Below, piece by piece: positions 1-8,000 of a DNA stretch of 11,661 bases. The translations under genes and the position numbers were made by a program. The notes under the pieces were generated by a model. The model had not been told where the DNA came from, did no database searches, and saw only the letters and a list, made by a program, of their open reading frames with translations. Numbering within the stretch: position 1 is the stretch's first letter; each line of letters starts with the position of its first letter. This DNA comes from Gonium pectorale (lineage: Eukaryota; Chlorophyta; Chlorophyceae; Chlamydomonadales; Volvocaceae), in contig LSYV01000104.1 in NCBI GenBank assembly GCA_001584585.1, positions 137,633-149,293 of the forward strand, written 5' to 3'.

Positions 1-245
1 AAGCTCCAAGCCGGTATCAAGAACGATGTTATCGCACCTACACCGAAACCCGCACCCCACTGGCCCAGGACCGGAGCCCCCCCCCCTCGCACAACGGGAC
101 GACATGCGCTTCAGGCCTCTCTAGTGAGAATGCCTGAATGCTATTAGTTCCCATGGACCCCCGCGCCCCGCCCCACACACACAGATCACTTTGGCGACCG
201 ACCGACGGGTAGCCCCCCTCCCCCAGGCCGCAGCCGCAGCCGCAC
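1..245 (-). other. Start of the second intron of the putative plastid gene (runs off the left edge)
   Basis: The stretch begins at the donor GTGCGG at 245 (read on the minus strand). It contains GCGGCT repeats and G/C homopolymer runs. I could not identify a third exon: translations on the minus strand here are Gly/Arg/Pro low-complexity and no acceptor with a convincing downstream frame is visible. Confidence 0.5.
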
Positions 246-422
246 CTGCACCGCCCGGTCCAGCTTGGTGAACTGGAAGCGCGCAAGGCCGCGGTGCAGC
301 CAGTAGGGCGCGAAGCGCGGGTCGACGGCGGGACCCAGGAACCCTGGCCGGAAGGCGAAGGTTCCGTCCTCCCACACCAGCCGCGGCCACTCGCGGCCGT
401 AGTTGAGATCCATCTCCACCGC
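246..422 (-). CDS. Exon 2 of the putative plastid protein
   Basis: The acceptor CCCACCCGCCAG follows a pyrimidine tract of about 40 bases, and the donor is CAG/GTGCGG. The exon has 59 codons, phase 0 to 0. Its residues include AVEMDLNYGREWPRLVWEDG, TFAFRPGFLGPAVDPRFAPY and WLHRGLARFQFTKLDRAVQ: rich in aromatic residues and clearly unlike the low-complexity translations around it. The Trp/Tyr/Phe content suggests a compact domain, not recognised. Confidence 0.75.
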
Positions 423-2461
423 CTGGCGGGTGGGGGAGAGGGGAGGGGGAGGGCGAGGGGGTTGGATAGGCGGGGAGGCGGCCGGTGCGGGTAACGAGGG
501 GGGTGCGTTGGTGAAAGACGGCGCTTTGACGCGGCTGCGGGTGCGGGGAGCCGCGGGAACCAACGGCCGCCTTTGGGTGGGAGTTTAAGGCGGGGCGGCG
601 TGCGGGAGGGAAGACAGAGCGGCGCGGATCAGGGTATTGGGTATTGGGTCGTCCAGTTGCTTGATGTGAGCGGACGGTGGGGGGAGGGTGGCGGGTGCGG
701 GTGCGGGTGCGGGTCCGGGAGCGGGGAGCGGGCACGGTCAGCTTGGGAGCGCGGGGGTGCGGTTGCGGGTGCAGGAGGCGACGGGGATATGTGGGAGGTA
801 AGGTTGCGGGGGGGGGGAGTGGGGGGGTGGTGGAGGGGAGCCGCAGATGCGGGTAGAGGTTTGCGGGGAAGGGGGTGTGTATGCCCGGGGGGGGGGGGCA
901 GGGCTAGAGCGGCGGACAGGAGCCCAGCCCACCGCTCCAGCAGCTGGACGCTCCAGCAGCCGGACCCGTGCTGCTCCCGAGCCTATCTCCGCGCCAAAGC
1001 TCCGCGCCGCGCCTGGGCGCCCGCCTGCCTCCCCTCCCTGCCCCCCCCCTGTGGGCTGCGCTCGGCTGCCACGCCATGCACCGTGCCGCGGCTGCGCGCC
1101 CCACCCGCTGCCCCCCGCCTCCTGGCGGCGCACCGCACCCGCAGACGCAGGAGCAAACAACCAAACTGCAGCGCGCGGTTCCGGGCTGCCGGGGCCGTAC
1201 GGCGCCCGCAGGCGGCGATGCCTGGGCCCATGCAGACCCATGAAGAGCCGCCTGTGTGCCGCGGGCGAGGCCAGGGGCTCCTCCGCGTCCGAGTACACGA
1301 CCGCGCGCCTCCGTCCCCCTTACCCCCTAGTGGCCCGCCCGCGTGCTGCCTCCAGCCACAACCAGCCCCGCCTGCTGCCGCCGCCACCCCGACACCGCAT
1401 CACCTCCGGCCCCCTCCCACACCAGACGCGCCCGACGCGGAGCAACGCGCCCCACACCCGCGGCCACCCTCCCTAACCCGCATACCCCGCCGCCGGTATG
1501 CGGCGCCCAGCCGCACCCGTGCAAGATCCGCGTCCGCGCCCGCACCCACGCCCGCCTCCGCCCCCTGCCCCCGGCAGCCCACCTCCACACCCCCCATCGC
1601 CTGCGTGCTGCGTACCGTCGCAACATCCGCACGGCAAGGCGCTCCGCGCCCGGCGCACAGCTGCCTAAATCCCCTTTCGTCCCCGCCGCGCCCTGGGAGA
1701 GGACGACCCCAAAGCTTTTCCTTATGTAGCGCCGGAACCCGGCCCGCGCCCACAGCCGCATCCTGCGACGCACAGCCGCCCCCCCCCTCCTCACGACTCA
1801 CATAGTACTCCTCGCGCGGGAAGGGCGACAGTACGCGCGCCAGAGGGTTTTCAGACGGCGACCCCGCACCCGACTCTGGCACGCGCAGGGGCGTCAGGCG
1901 GGTCCGCTGGGCGATGGCGTTTCCGACCATGAAGCTGCCCTCGGGGGCCGGCTCCGACCAGTACCGGTCCTCCACGTGCCCCCCAGCGGGATCGAACTCG
2001 ATGTAGGGGCCCACGTCCACTTCAGCCGCGAGGGGCGCTAAGTCCGAGGGCTGGGTGTTGGAAGGGGAGCCGCCCGCCCCGGTGTCGGCGGCATCGGGGG
2101 GCGCGCGCACGAGGAGCCCCGGGATGGAGAGCGGTTGCGCGAAGTTGTAGTCCTCCGGGATGTTGGATTTGGAGGGGTCAAAGGTCGTGTTGAAGTGCCG
2201 CGTCTGCGCCGAGCCGGCCGAGGGGTCGCGGGGCCGGGGGCCGGGGTTGCGATGCGGGAAGAGCGGGGTGAATGGCCGAGCAGTCCAGGCAGACGCCAGC
2301 GCATCGCCAGTCGGAGAACGCCCGCTAAAGCTAGTCCCGGAGCTTGAGGTCGCGGCGGGGCAGCGAGGAAGACCCATTCGCGGCGGCTTCGGCAATGAAG
2401 AGCTACTAAGAGGAAAATTTGAGGCTATGTTTATCTTGCTGGCCATGGCCATTTGGGCCAT
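246..2461 (-). CDS. Putative plastid-targeted protein of unknown function, first two coding exons (3'-partial)
   Basis: Join on the minus strand: 2461-1802 (220 codons) and 422-246 (59 codons), both phase 0, giving 279 residues; the gene continues past the left edge. The start is the ATG at 2461; further in-frame Met codons lie at residues 4 and 6. Residues 1-52 have no Asp or Glu and are rich in Ser, Ala, Pro and basic residues, as in chloroplast transit peptides. No hydrophobic signal peptide precedes it, which argues against a secondary plastid with a bipartite leader. The mature part is polar and rich in Pro, Tyr and Trp, with PSKSNIPEDYNFAQPLSIPG, DVGPYIEFDP, EDRYWSEPAPEGSFM and DLNYGREWPRLVWEDG. 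I do not recognise the family. Identity as a real gene is fairly secure from the clean splice join; location in the plastid is an inference. Confidence 0.7.
693..716 (+). repeat. GGGTGC tandem array (minus-strand GCACCC)
   Basis: Four GCGGGT-type units in a row (GCGGGTGCGGGTGCGGGTGC, then GGGTCC) lie inside the GC-rich intron. A shorter relative (GGTTGCGGGTGCAGG) follows near 761-776. On the plus strand the spaced G-triplets could form a G-quadruplex. The plus strand is the template for this gene, so the RNA carries the C-rich form. Confidence 0.75.
934..960 (+). repeat. Direct repeat of 11 bp at the strand-asymmetry pivot
   Basis: GCTCCAGCAGC occurs at 934-944 and again at 950-960, a 16-bp period, exactly where the plus strand changes from G-rich to C-rich. 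It may be a chance CAG-type repeat. Confidence 0.6.
1802..2461 (-). CDS. Exon 1 of the putative plastid protein (transit peptide and polar region)
   Basis: The exon runs from the ATG to the donor GTGAGT at 1801-1796, immediately after GAG GAG TAC TAT. The N-terminus MAQMAMASKINIASNF is followed by a Ser/Pro-rich stretch; the first acidic residue is Asp53. From about residue 89 (RHFNTTFDPSKSNIPEDYNF) the composition changes to that of a folded protein, with a less ordered linker around residues 120-145. The frame stays open past the donor, but composition turns to Gly/Ala/Arg low-complexity there, supporting the splice. Confidence 0.72.
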
Positions 2462-2741
2462 GGCTGAAAGCGGAAGACTGCGAATGTTGGTCTTGAGACG
2501 CGAATGCAGAGATCAGGCGCAGATCAATTGTTATTTGTATGAAGGCGAACTGAAAATGTTAAAGACTAATTGCAAGGCATCTGGTCGTCGGGAACTGCCT
2601 TCACGACTCGGCCATGGTGCTTCACATCGCAATGGCCATACTATGGCTTAAAAGAAGCATTTTTTCCAATGTAGATATTGCTTCTCACATACAGGTGTGG
2701 GGTTACAGGGTGGGACCCGTGGGTCGTGCCAGGGGGTGGCG

Positions 2742-2789
2742 GGTTTACTTGCAAGGTGGGAGGTTATGCGCGCGGGCAGGTTTACTTGC
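2742..2789 (+). repeat. Spaced 11-bp direct repeat upstream of the putative plastid gene
   Basis: GGTTTACTTGC is present at 2742-2752 and 2779-2789, about 280-330 bp upstream of the ATG on the minus strand (there read GCAAGTAAACC). Two copies this close in a likely promoter region could be a binding site, but two copies alone are weak evidence. Confidence 0.35.
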
Positions 2790-4541
2790 CCCGCATGTCT
2801 CCGCCACCCTCCGTGCTCCCCGCAGACCATACCTACAGGAATCTACCCCCCAATCCAGCACAAATACCGGTAAACATACGAACGAAGTAACATGTATATA
2901 TGCGGCCTGGGGGATGGATGAACCTGGCTCATCAAACACGTAAACGCTTTTCAACTTATCAAGCACTAGGTGCCAGCAGCAAGCAATTCAGGTCCATCGA
3001 TTGCACCGCACCTTATGAAACCGCACAGCGACACATGTCAGTTGTACGTTCCATCGATGGGGACACCGCCAGTGCGAATCACCCGGCATCGGAACCCCGT
3101 CAACGGCCAGCTGCCAGACACTTCCTCGTGGTTGGGCTCCCATCCACTTCACTTGCCTGACGCCAGAGGCGCGGGAAGGCCGACCGAATTAAGGGAGGCG
3201 AGGTCGGCGCGCGGCCGGGCGGGGCCACCGTCCCCGGCGGGAGCCCCAGTAGTGCACTCCGGACGTACACAGCTCCCAGCCGTACAGGCAGGGGCGTGTG
3301 CGAGCCCAAGAAATAAGCAAATTAAAAGGCCGGTTTCCCATCTCACGAACACACCTTTGCCGGTTGGAAAACTCGGGATATGGGCTGTGCCGATGGCCCA
3401 GCCCATATATGATACAAAAGCTTCGCGTTCCCAACAGCCAGAGCGAGATATGGCACGGGCTCGCAATCACATGTTGCTCGTTGCGTGTGCTTGCACACAG
3501 TGCCCGCGCCCTGGGGAGTGGACGCGCTATGTAGGAGTGGTGCAGTTCTATGTGGCTCGTGGTATGTACACGATGCAAGTTGCGGCCGGTTTGGCGGCGG
3601 GACCCGCAAGAACTTTGGGCTGCCTTCTTTGCACGCAGCAGCGCATGCCCGACTCAGCGGAACGGGCTGTCCCTTCTACTGCATGCACGCGTCTAAGTGC
3701 CTCACGCATGGCCACTGCCAGGCTCAAGAGACGGGCCCTTCCCACAAAATGATACGGCCCAAGCGATGAGGGCGGGGTCGGTTCACCGGACATCTTGCAC
3801 TGAGTGTATGTGGGCAGACGTACGGAAGGTGGCGGTCGGTCGGGGCTTTCCAGTTGCTGGGTGTACGTGTATGTTTCTACATATATACACACGCATGCAT
3901 GCATGGCGCTGATTCCCGGCGCGCTATCTAGCTGCAACCAGACAGATAGATATAGAGCGCTACATACATATCGCTCCACGCTGTAGATGCGGCCTGGATG
4001 TGCTTGCATATATTATATCGGATGAGGGTAATAAGGAAGCAATCGAAGAAGAAATACTCTGTCCGCTAGGGCTGGGTCGGGCTGGCTCCCATCCCCTCGC
4101 CAAGACACGGCAACGTATGAGTATAGGCAGTAGTGGTGCAGTGGCATATAACTTAAAGTGTTGGTCTATCTAAAAGGAAAAATTCCAATCCATCCATGCC
4201 GCAAAATACAACAATCCACAACGCTTCCATGCACGCACGTGTCTGCGTGGTGCAGGCCTACAACGCCCAAGTACGTTGCTTGATGGCGTTGGAGGTAGGG
4301 TGCACGATTGGCGAGGAGCACATACATATCATTGTCTACTCTCAAACAAACGCTATGTTGTCACGCTCACCGCCAATGCATACTACAAGTAATAAGCAAG
4401 CCCGCAATCAAACCATTCTCTGCAAGCGTTTACGACTTCTGTAGTCTGGAGGCACGGCCCGCACCGTACATTCACTAGCTAACACGTAACCCGCGCTTCT
4501 GTCTATCTGCAGCTCAGCTATCCTGCCAACATGCGGCTGGT

Positions 4542-4578
4542 AGATAGGCGTGCAGGGTAGCTGGAGCCCTGCCTATCT
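4542..4578 (-). other. Second 3' UTR hairpin, two-part stem
   Basis: AGATAG (4542-4547) pairs with CTATCT (4573-4578), and GCAGGG (4552-4557) pairs with CCCTGC (4567-4572), with a four-base bulge on one side and a nine-base loop. It follows the first hairpin by 14 bases in the presumed 3' UTR of the ankyrin gene. Confidence 0.5.
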
Positions 4579-4592
4579 GTGGTGCAACACGA

Positions 4593-4611
4593 TACCGTTA
4601 CGCCAACGGTA
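4593..4611 (-). other. Small hairpin just after the ankyrin stop codon
   Basis: TACCGTT (4593-4599), a five-base loop, then AACGGTA (4605-4611): a perfect 7-bp stem, 17 bases downstream of the TGA. It lies in the presumed 3' UTR. It resembles a histone-type 3' stem-loop only in size. Function unknown. Confidence 0.5.
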
Positions 4612-4628
4612 CGTCTGGCCGCCGCCAG

Positions 4629-5030
4629 TCAGAGGTAGGGATCAACCCGCATTGGCGTGCCTTGGACAGTGAGGATGCTCCCGACGCGGACCAGCATATC
4701 GATGGCGTACCAGTAGTTGTCCAGAGGGGCGCCATCAGGCCCCACGACCCGGATGCTGACAAGGACGGGTTTGCCGCCTCCGACACGAATTGGCAGTTCA
4801 CTGGCGCTCGTGATGAGACTCTGCATTGCCGCCAGTTCGCCCAGCATCTCGCCGCCTGCCATCGCAGGGACACGCCGCAATATCACCACCAGCTCGCGCC
4901 GGGTCTCATTCCGCAGGAAGATGCAGCCCGGCGTTGATACACGCTGGGCCAGGCCAGCGCGTCTCAACGTAACGCCGCCACCGCCCTGCTGGTCCCCGAT
5001 GGCGTTGGCAGACGTGGCGGGCGTGGTGAC
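4629..5030 (-). CDS. Ankyrin gene exon 15: unrecognised C-terminal domain and stop codon
   Basis: The acceptor is CCGCCTCCCAG. There are 133 codons and TGA at 4631-4629, entering in phase 0. A Gly-rich linker (GDQQGGGG) is followed by alternating hydrophobic stretches that look like strands ([39 protein letters not shown]) with one likely helix between them ([15 protein letters not shown]). This suggests a small mixed alpha/beta or beta-sandwich domain. I do not recognise the family. The reading frame continues open upstream of the chosen acceptor to about 5243, but the sequence there is not ankyrin-like and the AG is well placed. Confidence 0.8.
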   Translation of the reverse strand, partial: VTTPATSANAIGDQQGGGGVTLRRAGLAQRVSTPGCIFLRNETRRELVVILRRVPAMAGGEMLGELAAMQSLITSASELPIRVGGGKPVLVSIRVVGPDGAPLDNYWYAIDMLVRVGSILTVQGTPMRVDPYL

Positions 5031-8000
5031 CTGGGAGGCGGTTCGGGGAGAGGAACATGCCAGAGACACGGCATTATATTTACAGTTATATGATAAAACG
5101 GATAATTGGCAAGATGAACGTATAGCTGCCGCTAGCTCCGAATTCATGACTCGGTGTTGATTGCGGGTGCAATCAATGAGCATGCAAGCGGCACTGATGG
5201 CCCCATAGACTTGGCGGCGGTACACCTTGCGCGTCCGATGCATGCGGGCAAGCTAACTAGTAGGTAAGTTTGACTGGCCTCATACACGGACCCGCCGCCC
5301 CCTAGCTATCTACCTTGGCGTCTTCGTCCAGTAGGGTGCCTCCCATCGCTTCCAGCAGCTCGGCAACAACCTCCTCATGGGGCTGAAGCTGAGCCAGGTC
5401 CAGCGGCAGGGATCCATCCTGATTTTGGGCGGGGGGGGGGGCGAGATAGAGGGCAACTTATGCGTGTTGGTTCTCAGAAGCCTTTGAAAGCGTGCAGAAG
5501 TTGTGGTAATCACTGAACCGCGTGCGTAGGCAGCAGCCCATAAGTGTCAGCTGCACTCTCTTTGCGCGCTGCCCTACGACCAATGTCTACATATGAGTCT
5601 TGCAGATGGTCACTTGGCTGCATATATGCAAGCACTGCATGACAGGCGCAGTGCATGCCGTCACACGCACCTGGTCCTTAGCCTTGGGATCCGCCCCGCA
5701 GACCAGCAGCGTCTTGACGACCTCAAGGTGCCCCTCCTCGCTTGCAACGTGGAGTGGTGTACGACCGTCCTGAGCGTGTACGTGCAATGAATGAACGCCC
5801 CTTGTTGGACGCATGCAGTACAATTAGAACTGAGCTGAGCTATTTAGTTCTATGCAAACAGCATGTTGCTACAACTAGGGGCTGAGCTGTTGTTACAACT
5901 AACAGACAGATAGATTGAAAAACATGCAACCACCAACGCCGCCGCCCATTCTGCCATTCGACTGTTTTCGAGGTCAGCCAATCAAACGCCAAACTTCGGT
6001 GCAGTGCCATGTATGCCATGAATCTCTGTGACACGTACGTATCAATCAAGCCACATTAACTAAAGCGCGCCGGTCACTCGTTCCCGCACATGCAGCGATT
6101 GTTGCTTGCAAGAGACGAGTTATCAGAATGTCAGCTTCACGTATTGTACCTGATCCCTGGCGTTAGGGTTGGCGCCACCGTGAAGCAGAACCTGCACCAC
6201 ATCCAAGTGGCCCTCCTCCACGGCCAGGTGCAGGGGTGTGTGGCCATTCTGTAGCACGGGTGTAGGGTTTGGAGATTGACCTACATACCCGGCTTATTAC
6301 ATATATGATAAATAATATATAGATTGCGAAAACAGTTATATGCTGGCTGGAGGACAGGTGGTGGGGCATGATGCTATCTATTATTAGGGTTACTCACATA
6401 AAAGTTACATCCCTCTACTCCAAGCCCAGAAGGTAAGTGGGCAGAAGGGCGGTCTATGTGCGTGCCTACCTTGGTCGTGTCCGAGACAAATCTTGTGTTC
6501 AGCTTCAGCAGTCGCTCAACGGTTGCGGCCTGGCCGTTCTGCGCTGCGTAGTGGATGCATGATGCCCCTGCAATATACGCATCATGCGTTGTTGCATTCT
6601 CGCTTGAAACAGAATAGGAAAAAGGCTGCATGGGCTATCCCTACAGACAATCGACGCAGCGCATTGCAACCAGGTTTAAATAACATCAAACGTGCTGCAC
6701 GCTTACCTCTCTGAATGACGCACATGATTTGTGGAACGATAACGTATTTGCCGAGCGCGAGGTTGGGGCGATCGAGGTAGGGATCACAAGCAGATGCCGT
6801 ACGTCGGCTTGGCGAGCGAGGAAATAAGGGAGGCACTCGCGCTCGCAGGTAGCACCACAATCAACAACGAAACCAAAGTAATTGTCAGCGGTCGCGGTTA
6901 CTTCGCACATGCACTGGGAATAAAGGGACACGCGTATCATATCCTTGACCTCAGGGTGCACGCACCCACCGCGTCCTTTTCTCGCAGAGTTGTGCGCACT
7001 CCGTCCGTCTGTTCTGCCTCGTTGACATGCACAATCTTGTCGAGCACTTCCACGTATCCTCCCCAGCATGCGTAGTGCAGGGGTGTCACCGTTGGATCCT
7101 GAATGGGGGCCACATGATTGACATTAGCAGCACGTAATCATTTACATGTTATTGGCTGTGCACAAATAATAAAGGAGACTCGGCGAGCATCACAACCGCC
7201 TCCATGCATGACAGCTCAGACTACAAATGCATGCGCAAACTGCTCACGCAGAGTGAGCTCATGGGCAACGCCGTGCGCCGCACCGCCCGGTGTGCGACTG
7301 CACGCGATGCTTAAATGGAAGCAGTGCGTTAAAAAATATTGCGGTTTAGTGCGGTGACTAGAACTAATTGTTACCTTCAGGGGTACCAATTCTGTTTATC
7401 GTAACATACAGGTGCTGGCGACGTCGCATGCATGCGACGTCGTCGCCAGGCGTCGCATATATATGTGTGCATTCTGCCGACGGATGGATGGACGCTCACC
7501 GCCGGGTTTGGTAGATCTCAATCACGCACCTTTTCCTCGAGCCGTGTCGCCGCCGCCAATAGCACGCGCAGCATCTTCTCGCCAGGGCGCCAAGCAATAT
7601 TCCTTCGCTTGTACTCCCTGATTGCTAAATCTAGGGGGCTCATCATCGCCTGCGTGTCCGTGGCAGGAGGCCATGCCGTACTTATTGGGAGCTGTATGAG
7701 CTGCATGTTCAACGTAACAAGGTGCAGGGGCGGCTCTAGATATGACCTTCAATTCTCTCCAGATATGCATCGTAATCCTCTGGTACCAACACACACATGC
7801 TGGCGGCTGCCTTCTTTTTCATTCCCCCTATCCCGTTCCGGACGGACGGACATGTCGGCATGCATCCATCCGATCAGCCACCTACCTTGGGGCTTGCCTC
7901 ACTGATATCTGCTCCCTTCCGCACAAGGGCCGCGATAGCACCCCAGTGCCGCAGGAGGCACGCTGCATAGAGAGGCGGATGACCAGCGACCTGCACACCC

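Larger units (their letters stand above)
423..1801 (-). other. GC-rich intron with a strand-asymmetry switch
   Basis: This 1379-bp intron separates the two exons of the putative plastid gene. On the plus strand the part from about 423 to 900 is G-rich, with runs of nine or more G near 809-819 and 887-898 and a GGGTGC array near 691-715. From about 960 to 1800 it is C-rich. In the transcript the intron therefore starts G-rich and ends C-rich, with a long polypyrimidine tract before the acceptor. Several long open frames cross it on both strands, but they are Arg/Pro/Ala/Gly low-complexity translations expected from GC-rich DNA, and I see no exon in it. Confidence 0.65.
2462..4628. other. Intergenic region between two tandem minus-strand genes
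   Basis: About 2.2 kb that should hold, from high to low coordinate, the 3' UTR of the ankyrin gene, spacer, and the promoter and 5' leader of the putative plastid gene. I see no convincing TATA box or poly(A) signal. A GC-rich patch (about 3160-3260) and simple repeats (GCAT units at 3893-3904, GATA-like units near 3942-3952) are present. A plus-strand frame of 260 codons (2970-3752) crosses it but looks non-coding. In the leader, the minus strand reads TTTAACATTTTCAG about 100 bp before the ATG, so a 5' UTR intron is possible. Confidence 0.6.

Noticed and set aside
738..1298. Minus-strand frame of 186 codons, considered as an extra exon of the plastid-type gene
   Set aside because: No good acceptor and donor pair frames it, its product is low-complexity Gly/Ala/Arg/Pro, and the two flanking exons already join in phase without it.
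1400..1801. Continuation of exon 1 of the plastid-type gene past its GTGAGT donor
   Set aside because: The frame stays open for 134 more codons, but the composition changes abruptly to Gly/Ala/Arg low complexity directly after a consensus donor.
573..1805. Plus-strand open frame of 410 codons
   Set aside because: It lies inside the GC-rich intron. The product is Gly/Arg in the G-rich half and Pro/Ala/Arg in the C-rich half, as expected from base composition alone.
2970..3752. Plus-strand open frame of 260 codons in the intergenic region
   Set aside because: Its translation has no recognisable domain or motif and no sustained hydrophobic or helical pattern. Similar long frames overlap it on the minus strand, suggesting a region poor in stop codons. 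It could still be a lineage-specific gene, but I see no positive evidence.
3893..3904. GCAT repeat as a regulatory element
   Set aside because: GCATGC and CATGCATG motifs recur throughout the introns of this window, so one more copy carries no specific meaning.
3548..4009. Minus-strand frame of 153 codons
   Set aside because: No domain, unusual Cys/Tyr/Thr content from CATATA-type repeats, and no splice or start context tying it to either gene.
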